Positions 1 to 7,188 of a DNA stretch of 15,646 nucleotides are shown here, piece after piece (position 1 is the stretch's first letter; the number at the start of each line of letters is the position of its first letter). Source of the DNA: Isotricha intestinalis. Its lineage: Eukaryota > Ciliophora > Litostomatea > Vestibuliferida > Isotrichidae. The DNA lies in NCBI GenBank assembly GCA_023807065.1, contig JAJJLU010004271.1, positions 1 to 15,646 of the forward strand, read 5' to 3'. The notes under the pieces were generated by a model. It was not told where the DNA came from, made no database searches, and saw only the letters and a program-made list of their open reading frames with translations. The position numbers and the translations under genes were made by a program.

Positions 1-135
1 AATTTGAACAAAAAATACGAACACATAATTATAAAAAAAAAGAAAAAATAAATAATCATATAAATATAATTTCAAATTAAACATTAATATAAATATAATA
101 AAATATAAATATTTGAAATAAATTTTTCAAATTAA

Positions 136-163
136 GTTAATAGTTAATAGTTAATAGTTAATA
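136..163. repeat. Tandem 7-bp repeat, four copies of GTTAATA
   Basis: Four perfect head-to-tail copies of GTTAATA lie in the AT-rich sequence just beyond the 3' end of the minus-strand gene that stops at 207. The array is flanked by plain A/T sequence. It is probably a small replication-slippage minisatellite. It falls in the 3' flank or untranslated region of that gene, and no function is evident. Confidence 0.8.
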
Positions 164-206
164 ATTATTTATATACAATAAAATTACATATTTAATTTCT
201 TTTTAT

Positions 207-1628
207 TTATGCAATTTTGGTTAATTTATATAATTTATTCCCATAAATTTTTTTATTATTTATAAGAAATTTTGAATTTGGTCTATTTGTTATTTGAGGT
301 GAAAAATTTTGAGTATATGAATAAATATTTTGATTATTTCTTGAACTTACATTAAAACTTCCTTTATATTTATGAGATTTTCCTTTATTTAATAAAAATT
401 GTTGTTGTTCAAAATTGAATATTGATGTATTTTTTATCTTTGAAGAATTAAAATTTGGAATTTTTGTATTTATTTGATATTTAGATTTTAAACTAATAAT
501 TCCTATAGGTTTATTTTCTGTTCTTGATACTATATTTTTATTTTGACAATAATTTGAATTTGATGAATCAATTAAAAGTTTTATTGAATTTTTTTTTATG
601 CTATTATTTTCTTCTGTTAAATTTATTTTATTTGGTAATTGAGTAGATAATATATTTTTTTTGTGGTTTGGTTTTGCTTTTATTTTTATTTTTATACTTT
701 GGTAATTGCATTTATTTAAACTATTAAGTTTAGATAAGTTTTTTCTATAGTTATTATTAATATTATTCATATTAATAGTATTATTATTATTATGAATATT
801 ATCATTATCATTTATACTAATATTATTTATATTCTTATTTTTATTATTATCTTCTTGATTTTTCAATTCTAATTCTTTAGGAATATTATCAATTAATTTA
901 TTTTTTTTTGGAGTAATGTTCTGGGAATAAATTTGAATTTTTTCAAAATTACGTTTTGGTGATTTATATCTAGTTAAATTTTGAAAATTTTTATCATTAT
1001 ATTTTTCAACTTTACTTTCTTGAGTTATATTTATTTTATTTGATAATGATTTTGAAATTCCATTTATCTCATCTAATAAATTTAAAATAGATTTATTATC
1101 AAAATCTTCAAAATTATAATTTCTACTTAATAATCTAAAACTACTTAGATTTAATTGATTTGAGATAGATGAAATATTTGAATTATCTGTTATATCATTT
1201 ATTTTCTCATTTACTGTATCAGAAAAAATTGTTTTTAATTCTTTTGTAAATTTTTTCTTATTTTCTTTTTCACTTTTATCATTGTTTCCATAATTTTTTT
1301 GATAATAAATTTCAGCTTTTTTTTCTCCATAAGATTGTATTATTTTGTTTATAGGAAATTCCCTAAAAGTTGGTCTACAAAAAAATTTTAAGTAATTTTT
1401 ATAATAATTAAAGTATTTTTTCAATTTATATTTATTTTCTTTCTTATTATAATATTTGAATAAAAATTCATCAACAAAATCATTTATCATACTATCTTTT
1501 ATACAAGCAACAATATGACAATATTTTTTTAATATTATATGATTAATTATATTTCTTTGATAATGCTGAGTAGTCCTTTTTCCATATTTTAAATATAATA
1601 TTTTATTCATAAATTTTATTCTTTCCAT
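207..1628 (-). CDS. Conserved protist protein with N-terminal conserved region and Asn-rich low-complexity tail
   Basis: This is an uninterrupted 473-codon frame ending in TAA. The start at 1628 (MERIKF) is followed by a second Met at codon 7, so the true start may be either. Residues about 36-115 look folded and conserved: an 'HIVACIKD' strand, then 'VDEFLFKYYNK', a lysine/tyrosine-rich helix, and 'KFFCRPTFREF' with 'GEKKAEIYYQKNY'. From memory this resembles a protein family of unknown function common in ciliates, with a short N-terminal region followed by a disordered tail; I cannot confirm that here. Residues about 120-473 are low-complexity and rich in Asn, Ser, Lys and Ile, with an Asn tract at about 257-293, and are probably disordered. 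No catalytic motif, signal peptide or membrane segment is visible. The gene lies on the same strand as the next two, 211 bp from the coiled-coil gene. The frame is surely coding; the function is unknown. Confidence 0.85.
   Translation of the reverse strand: MERIKFMNKILYLKYGKRTTQHYQRNIINHIILKKYCHIVACIKDSMINDFVDEFLFKYYNKKENKYKLKKYFNYYKNYLKFFCRPTFREFPINKIIQSYGEKKAEIYYQKNYGNNDKSEKENKKKFTKELKTIFSDTVNEKINDITDNSNISSISNQLNLSSFRLLSRNYNFEDFDNKSILNLLDEINGISKSLSNKINITQESKVEKYNDKNFQNLTRYKSPKRNFEKIQIYSQNITPKKNKLIDNIPKELELKNQEDNNKNKNINNISINDNDNIHNNNNTINMNNINNNYRKNLSKLNSLNKCNYQSIKIKIKAKPNHKKNILSTQLPNKINLTEENNSIKKNSIKLLIDSSNSNYCQNKNIVSRTENKPIGIISLKSKYQINTKIPNFNSSKIKNTSIFNFEQQQFLLNKGKSHKYKGSFNVSSRNNQNIYSYTQNFSPQITNRPNSKFLINNKKIYGNKLYKLTKIA
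750..860 (-). repeat. Asn-codon (AAT/AAC) low-complexity tract inside the first gene
   Basis: On the plus strand this stretch is dominated by ATT/ATTATT-type trinucleotides, which read on the minus strand as AAT and AAC codons. It encodes the Asn-rich tract at about residues 257-293 of the first protein, interspersed with Ile, Asp and Lys. Such tracts arise by slippage in very AT-rich protist genomes and usually encode disordered linkers. Its length is likely to vary between strains. Confidence 0.6.
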
Positions 1629-1839
1629 TTTTTAATATAATTTTTTATATATTTTTTAAACAATAATATAAGAAAAAAAATAAGAAAAAAATACAATTTA
1701 GTAATTTTTTTTCTTTAATAATATAAAAAAATGAATATATCAAAATATAATGATTTATTATTTGATTTTAAAAACAATAAAATCAAAAAAAAATTATAAA
1801 ATACAATATTAAATAATTATGTAACTATTTAAATAATTA

Positions 1840-3108
1840 TTATAATCCAGAAATATTTTTTGATTGAAAAGGATTAAGATTAACTTTTATATTACCAAAA
1901 TTTAACGAAGTTTTCTTACCAAAAGAATTAGAAAAATTATATGAAGATCTAATAAAAACATTTCTTTTTTTTTCACTTGAAATAGGTTTTAAAGTAACTT
2001 TACCAATAGGAGTTTGAATTCTATTTTCATCTAATATATTAAATTCACCAAATTTTTCAACATCTTCTTGTGATTTATTAAAAACAATATTTTGAAGAAT
2101 ATTTCCTAATTCATCTTTCAATAAAAATAATTCTAATATTTTAACTTTATCTTTAGGTAAGAATTTTTCATTTTTTATATTTGATAAATAAGGTATTGTT
2201 ATATTATTATTTGTTTTATTTAATCTTTTAAATATTGTTTCATTCATAGTTTCTTTTAATTTTCTATTAAATGCTTCTTTTCTAACTTCTTCAACACATT
2301 CATTAAAAAGACTTTCTAATTTATTTTTATTTAATAAAACTTTATTAAATTCAGATAAAGTTTGATGATTTCTTTGTCTTTCTTTTCTTAAATCATTTTT
2401 TAATCTTTCTATAATAATTAAAGCTTTATCACTTTTAAGAACATTATAAATATCATCATTTTTATTATCATAATTTTCATTATGAATTTCGTTTAAATTT
2501 TTATTTAATTTTTCTTTTAAATCTTCATTTTCTTTCTCAATATCTTTTGCACTTTGAATATTACTTTCTAATTCAACAATTAATTGTTTATTTATATTTT
2601 CACTTTCTTTCCATCTAACACTCATTGTACTTAAATCATTATTCATTAATTTCATTTTAAAAGCCATTTCTTCAATTTTTTTACTCATTTCTTTACATAA
2701 TCCATTTAATCTTATTGCTTCAAGTCTAAAAAAATCTCTTTCACTTTTTATTATTCTAATATCATTTTCTTTCATATGTTTTTTAAACTCTTCTTCCATT
2801 TCTTCTTGTTTTTTCCTTAATTCATCTCTTACTGTATCCATAAATTTTATAAAAGTTTTTACATATTCTTCATATTGTTTATCTAAAATTTTTTGAATTG
2901 TTATTCCTAATTTATCTACGTCTTCATTTAAAACATGGTATTCTCTTTCAATTTTATTAAATTGTTCTAAGTCTAGTTGAGACATCTCTAATTTTTTTGA
3001 AAAATTCTCTTTCATATTGTCTAATATTTTATCTAAATCTAATGGTATATATCTTTCTCTTTGGGATTTTGATTCTTCTTGTTTTAAATCTTTTATTTCT
3101 GAACTCAT
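1840..3108 (-). CDS. Long coiled-coil protein, probably cytoskeletal
   Basis: This is an open frame of 422 codons starting ATG AGT TCA at 3108 and ending TAA. The sequence just upstream of the start is AT-rich. Residues about 25-295 are dense in Glu, Lys, Arg and Leu with heptad spacing, giving one long, nearly continuous coiled coil. Within it, the segment 'RDFFRLEAIRLNGLCKE' (about residues 124-140) reads like a conserved motif, reminiscent of ciliary or basal-body coiled-coil proteins, but I cannot assign a named family. After residue 300 the chain becomes mixed, with the segment 'KVKILELFLLKDELGNIL', and ends in a basic, Ser/Asn/Phe-rich tail (about 370-422) that may be disordered. No membrane segment, zinc site or nucleotide-binding motif is seen. 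It lies between the first gene and CDC14 on the same strand. A structural role in cilium, basal body or cortex is inference. Confidence 0.88.
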   Translation of the reverse strand: MSSEIKDLKQEESKSQRERYIPLDLDKILDNMKENFSKKLEMSQLDLEQFNKIEREYHVLNEDVDKLGITIQKILDKQYEEYVKTFIKFMDTVRDELRKKQEEMEEEFKKHMKENDIRIIKSERDFFRLEAIRLNGLCKEMSKKIEEMAFKMKLMNNDLSTMSVRWKESENINKQLIVELESNIQSAKDIEKENEDLKEKLNKNLNEIHNENYDNKNDDIYNVLKSDKALIIIERLKNDLRKERQRNHQTLSEFNKVLLNKNKLESLFNECVEEVRKEAFNRKLKETMNETIFKRLNKTNNNITIPYLSNIKNEKFLPKDKVKILELFLLKDELGNILQNIVFNKSQEDVEKFGEFNILDENRIQTPIGKVTLKPISSEKKRNVFIRSSYNFSNSFGKKTSLNFGNIKVNLNPFQSKNISGL

Positions 3109-3347
3109 TTTTATTTTTTAGTCTTTATATTATTAATTTTTAACAATAAATATCAATTATTTAAATTTTTATTCTATTTCTTTTATTTTATAATATTTAT
3201 ATATTATTGTGTTTAAAATTCAATTTTTTTTCACATTATATAATTACTTTTAATCTTTTAAAAATTGATTGCTAAATAAATAATAGTTTATATATTAATT
3301 AACTTAATTTAATAAATTTTTTAAAATATAATTCAAAAAAAAAAAAT

Positions 3348-4523
3348 TTATTTCTCCTTTTTTTTTTTTTTACTTTCAACCAATCCTTCCCCTTGTCCAA
3401 TATCACCATGTTTTCTAATATCTTCATCTTTTTTAGAATATCCTTTAGAATGTTTATCAATTTTTAAATTTTCGATTTTTAAACACAATTCATCAGTTAA
3501 ACCATTTTTTTTTCTATAATCATCCCCTTTCTTGAAATATTTATCTTGCATTTCTAATAAAAATTCTTGTTGAGGACCTAGAATAGAACCAGGTCTACAA
3601 ATTCTTATATAACCAATGAAAGCAGCAGCAGGGAATTTAAAATGTTTCATAGCATACATAGCAATTAATGTTCCTGTTCTTCCTAAACCTGCTTTACAAT
3701 GAACAGCAACAGCTTTTTTTTCTTTTTCACAAATATTAATAAAATTATCCATTATTTCTATACTTGGTGTTGATCCATCTAAGAAATACATATCAATATG
3801 TTTAATACCATTTTTAATAAATTTCTCTTTATCATAAACAGGTTTATTTAATCTAACAACTAAACCAATATTCCATTTTTTAAAAATAGGAACATAATCT
3901 TCAGGTGTATAAGTACGATAACCTTCAGAATCATATTGAGAAGAAGAAGGAGAAGAAAAAGCAAGAAATTTATTGGGAATAATCCAATTCATATCTCCGT
4001 TATCAACATTAGCATATTCTTCATATTCTTTAGCTTTAAAAGTTTTAGGATCATACCAACCTAATTGAATAGCATATTGTAACCCTCTTAAGCAATCTAA
4101 TATAGTACAAGGATAAGTACATTCACCACATATAGCATCTCTAAAAGGGGTGAATGGTGGTTTTACATTTGAAAAATAATCCCATGCTTCTTCTGCTGTT
4201 TTCTTCTTACATATTATTAAATATGCTCCCATTAAATATGCTGCATTTGCTCTCTTTTTATAATCTAATGATGTGTAATGATATATTTTATGCTTCTTAA
4301 AATCTGGGTTCTGCATTATTTTATCCACTTCCATACAATATTTATGTGTTTGAGCTAAATTTAAAGGACCAAAATCATCAAAAAATGCCTCGTATACTAA
4401 GTTATCGTCTATACAAAAATAAAAGGCTTTAGAAGTCTTACATTTTGGAGCTGTTGAATCTGATATCCAGTATAAACGACCTTTTTCAATTTCTATGGCT
4501 TCGTTACGAGATTTTTCAGACAT
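3348..4523 (-). CDS. CDC14: CDC14-type dual-specificity protein phosphatase
   Basis: The 391-residue protein has the two-domain layout of CDC14. The N-terminal half (about 15-160) is the substrate-recognition domain, including 'YWISD' and the conserved segment 'FTPFRDA'. The second half (about 175-330) is the catalytic domain. The signature HCKAGLGRTG is at 275-284, with nucleophile Cys276 and Arg282. Asp249 in 'YFLDGSTP' lies 27 residues before the Cys, as expected for the CDC14 general acid, and 'GPQQEFLL' follows. CDC14 removes phosphate from CDK-type Ser-Pro sites and acts in mitotic exit, cytokinesis or, in protists and animals, centrosome and cilium biology. The protein lacks the long disordered tail of yeast Cdc14 and stops soon after the catalytic domain in a Lys-rich tail, encoded by an A-rich run prone to indels. 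Start context is A-rich. All catalytic residues are intact, so it should be active. Confidence 0.96.
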   Translation of the reverse strand: MSEKSRNEAIEIEKGRLYWISDSTAPKCKTSKAFYFCIDDNLVYEAFFDDFGPLNLAQTHKYCMEVDKIMQNPDFKKHKIYHYTSLDYKKRANAAYLMGAYLIICKKKTAEEAWDYFSNVKPPFTPFRDAICGECTYPCTILDCLRGLQYAIQLGWYDPKTFKAKEYEEYANVDNGDMNWIIPNKFLAFSSPSSSQYDSEGYRTYTPEDYVPIFKKWNIGLVVRLNKPVYDKEKFIKNGIKHIDMYFLDGSTPSIEIMDNFINICEKEKKAVAVHCKAGLGRTGTLIAMYAMKHFKFPAAAFIGYIRICRPGSILGPQQEFLLEMQDKYFKKGDDYRKKNGLTDELCLKIENLKIDKHSKGYSKKDEDIRKHGDIGQGEGLVESKKKKKEK

Positions 4524-4585
4524 TTTTTTTTTGTTTTTTTATTTTATTTTTATTTTTGTTTTTTTTATTTTTTTTGGGGTTTAAA
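4524..4585 (-). promoter_or_regulatory. A-rich 5' leader of the CDC14 gene
   Basis: Read on the minus strand, the 60 bases before the CDC14 ATG are almost pure A with scattered T and C, ending in an A run that abuts the ATG. The EMAP-like gene has the same kind of leader, so this looks like the 5' untranslated region and nucleosome-poor promoter type of this genome. A CCCC run at 4576-4579 (GGGG on the plus strand) is the only GC cluster. No TATA box can be singled out in such sequence. Confidence 0.4.
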
Positions 4586-6043
4586 TCTTTATTTTTTAAA
4601 TTTTTAATTATTATTGTTTATTTTATTTAAATTTATTTATTTTATCACACAAAAATAAAAAATGAAAGATAATAATATTTCAAAATTCTCCTTTATTATT
4701 AATAGAATGTAAATTTTCTTACAATAAATGAATTTTGATAAAATTAAAACTACATTTATCAATAAGAATCTTCATAATAATTACAAATATTTTGTGTATA
4801 AAAACCTAGAATTACTTTGGAATTTTCTTCTTCTTCTTCATTTTCAAATTATCATTATTGCGAATAAAGAATAAAATCCTTTTTTTATAAATTCTCATTC
4901 ATCATTTAACATAATGAACAGAAATTAGATTTAAAAATATTCAATCAAAGCCAAAGATTAATGTAATAACATATTTGAAAATAATTTGGTTAAAATTAAA
5001 TTAGAATCAAAAGTTCAAATTTTTTCAATTTATAAAATAAATAATACTATATTTAAGACAATTCTTCAAATGGAATTATAATGATTCCAAAAAATTTTTC
5101 ATTTAATTTTTATAAAAATATAAAAAATCAGACCGAAACAAATTCTTTTCAAAATAAAAAAGCTTTAAATGAAAAATAAAAGAAATAAAAAAGAGAAAAA
5201 AAGATTTATAGTAATACAGAATGTGCGAAAATTCAAGACCAAGAAATAAAAATTAATTAATAATTTGATTGAAAATAAAAAATTAAAATTAGAACAAAAT
5301 GTTACAAAAATTAATTGATATTAAAAGTTCAAAAATAAAAAAGTAAGAATAAAAGAAGAAAATCTTATTGAAATAATAAAAAACTAAATAAAAAAATTTT
5401 TTTTTTTAACTTTTTAATATTTTTCACTTTTAACTCAAAAGAAAAAACAAATAAATTTAGAAATTTATATATAATTGATGAAAGTAATTATTTAAAAAGT
5501 TAACATTAGATTCAATAAAGATTTTATTTGGAGATTATTATTCTTTAATTCATAAATATAATTTTTTAAATAAAAATACTATTTTAAAATAAATAAGAAT
5601 TATAAAAGAAAAAATTTAAAAAATAATATCCAATAAATCATATTTATCGAAGCCAATAAATTTTTTTTAATTAATTGTTAATAAAATTAAATATTTAATT
5701 ATTTAAGTTTAATAGTATTCAAAAATAAAAAAATAAACATTTTTAAAATAATAAGTTAAAATTTTTGTCATTGACTTTTATAATTAAATGTTAAATTATT
5801 AAAAAAACCATAAATTCAATTATTCTTTTTGAAATATTATTCAAAATATTTTATTACTATTAAATTTATTAGAAAAAAGAAAATCTAATTTACTCAGAAA
5901 ACACAAAAATAAAATAATACATATAAATTTATATATATTTTTTATAGAATTATAAAAAAATAAATTATCAACTCAAAAAAAAAGTAAATTTGATATTTTG
6001 AAAATTAGTTTTATTTGATGACTTGAAGTATTTATTGATTTAA
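4586..6043. other. Gene-free AT-rich region with scattered coding-like fragments on both strands
   Basis: No intact gene is found here. On the plus strand, short peptide-like stretches occur: 5081-5257 and 5265-5384 (Lys/Glu/Asn-rich, two frames, broken mostly by TAA), 5488-5592 (34 open codons including 'SIKILFGDYYSLIHKYNF') and 5833-5955 (about 40 open codons, Leu/Lys-rich). On the minus strand, 4762-4848 reads as an acidic run followed by 'SKVILGFYTQNICNYYEDSY' and stops. Many of the stops are TAA where Gln (CAA) would fit, as expected for C-to-T decay. At this base composition stop-free runs of 30-50 codons occur by chance, so single fragments are weak evidence. Taken with the clearer relics next door, the region looks like a graveyard of decayed genes rather than regulatory DNA. 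Confidence 0.35.
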
Positions 6044-6147
6044 TTATATAATTTTTAATTTTGAATCAATATCATATTTTTCGATAAAATCATTAATGCT
6101 AATAGTTACAATATTGTATTAAATTCAATTGTAAAATATAGGTTTAC
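6044..6147 (-). pseudogene. Second decayed copy of a short Cys/His N-terminal motif domain
   Basis: On the minus strand one frame reads VNLYFTIEFN (6147-6118) and, after a shift, another reads YNIVTISINDFIEKYDIDSK and a few more residues before TAA at 6046-6044; between them a third frame gives QYCN. Read in order, these pieces line up with the copy at 6590-6751: a hydrophobic segment with acidic and Asn residues, then Tyr-Cys-Asn or Cys-His-Asn, then 'isvis' or 'ivtisi' and a following helix. I read it as a relic of a second, tandem member of the same gene family, broken by at least one frameshift and a stop. The similarity is short and found by eye, so this is inference. Confidence 0.35.
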
Positions 6148-6352
6148 TAAAATATATCATAAGAGTTTTTCAAAACTTATAAATTATATTATTATTATTA
6201 AGAATTTATTAAAAAAATATTTAAAAACCAAAATAATTATTAATATTTTTATATAAAAAAAGATCAAAAATTTATCTGATAATTAAGATATAAAAAGATA
6301 TTAAATAGAAAATAAGTTCATAAATCATATATTTAAAAATTTTTAATCATAT

Positions 6353-6556
6353 CTATTTATTATCAATTGTTATAATTTTATAATTGTTCTTTAAACAAGA
6401 AAACATTCCACTCAAATATTTAATACCATTTTTATTAGAATTAGATAAATTTAAAGAAGTTAAAAAAGAAAAATTCCAGAATATATAACTCATATTAATT
6501 ATATTATAAGTATTAAAATTAGATAAATTTAAAGAGAGGGGGATATTTTTTTTTTA
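6353..6556 (-). pseudogene. Relic of a BspA-like (DUF285, 26-residue) leucine-rich-repeat protein
   Basis: Read on the minus strand from 6535 to the TAG at 6355-6353, sixty codons give two successive 26-residue repeats. The first begins SLNLSNFNTYNIINMSYIFW and the second SLNLSNSNKNGIKYLSGMFS. This matches the BspA-like/DUF285 surface-protein repeat (LTSLxLSxFxTxxVxxMSxMFxxC), and the 78-bp spacing of the matching DNA, 6441-6457 against 6519-6535, is exactly 26 codons. Only about two repeats remain, the expected Cys positions are partly lost, an in-frame TAA lies just upstream at 6556-6554 beside a 10-base A run, and the frame ends at TAG. Such proteins are usually cell-surface or secreted and occur in bacteria, mycoplasmas and anaerobic protists. 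The fragment is too short to be functional. The family call is firm; its origin is unknown. Confidence 0.75.
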
Positions 6557-6589
6557 AAAATTTAAAAATTCACTTGAAACTATTTATTT

Positions 6590-6751
6590 TATTGTAAATT
6601 AAGTAAATTTTAATCCAAAGATATTATAATGATATTACAGATATTTTATTATGACATTGATATTTAATTAAACAATCATTATTTTCAAACTTAATATCAA
6701 ATAATGGAATTTTTTACATTCTTGACATTCAATATTTATATTTTGAAACAT
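6590..6751 (-). pseudogene. Decayed gene start with Cys-x2-Cys ... Cys-His motif, upstream of the LRR relic
   Basis: An ATG at 6751-6749 on the minus strand opens MFQNINIECQECKK. At the A6 tract at 6715-6710 the frame fails. One base further, the sequence reads 'PLFDIKFENNDCLIKYQCHN' followed by KISVISL and TAA at 6626-6624. A single-base loss in the A tract would explain the break. The pattern Cys-x2-Cys, about 20 residues, then Cys-His looks like a small zinc-binding N-terminal domain. It lies 34 bp upstream of, and on the same strand as, the BspA-like repeat relic, so both may be parts of one dead gene. I do not recognise a named family with certainty. A programmed frameshift is possible but the later in-frame stops make decay more likely. 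Confidence 0.45.
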
Positions 6752-7188
6752 TTATCAAATAGAGATTTTTGATTTAACAAAATTTTTAATATAAAATTAA
6801 AAAAACAATTTATTAAAATTTTTTTTATTAAAAAATAACTTTTCACTTTATTTTTGGGTCAGTTAAAGATAAAAGAAAAAATCATCAATATGAAATCAAT
6901 TCAGATAACTTAATTAAAATAATACATTTTATTAAATTTTATTTTAGTTAATTCATTATAAAAAATGCATTTTTAAAAAACAAAAAATCTTATCCTAAAA
7001 AAATAAGGATATACCACAAAATTTTTGTTAAATTTAAACCATAAAATAAATTATAAAAAAAGAAAAAGAAATATAAATAAATAAAGAATAAATGATTAAA
7101 ACTTCCAAAAAAATAATTATTTAAAAATATAACCCACAAAAAATATAATAGAAAAAAAATATAAAAAACAAAGAAAAAAAAAGAAAAA
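6752..7188. other. Intergenic region upstream of the EMAP-like gene, ending in an A-rich leader
   Basis: No coding frame is convincing here. The last 120-150 bases before the ATG at 7189 become strikingly A-rich, with long A runs separated by T or G, the same leader type seen before CDC14. The transcription start and promoter of the EMAP-like gene are presumably within this stretch, but no specific element can be picked out by eye. Confidence 0.4.

Noticed and set aside
4571..4582. TTTTTGGGGTTT, resembling a hypotrich ciliate telomere unit.
   Set aside because: Only a single G4 run, inside the leader of CDC14 with normal sequence on both sides; no tandem copies, so it is not a telomere or chromosome end.
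4445..4630. Plus-strand open frame rich in Phe and Leu.
   Set aside because: Antisense to the start and A-rich leader of CDC14; the composition is just complementary poly-A.
4662..5081. Reading 4662-5081 as one protein with TAA and TAG as Gln.
   Set aside because: Intact genes in the same window clearly use TAA and TAG as stops; an open run of 140 codons without TGA is expected by chance at this composition.
6384..6540. Plus-strand reading with repeated 'LDKFKE' that looks like a leucine-rich repeat.
   Set aside because: It is the antisense of the minus-strand DUF285 repeats, contains internal TAA stops, and the minus-strand reading fits a known 26-residue repeat far better.
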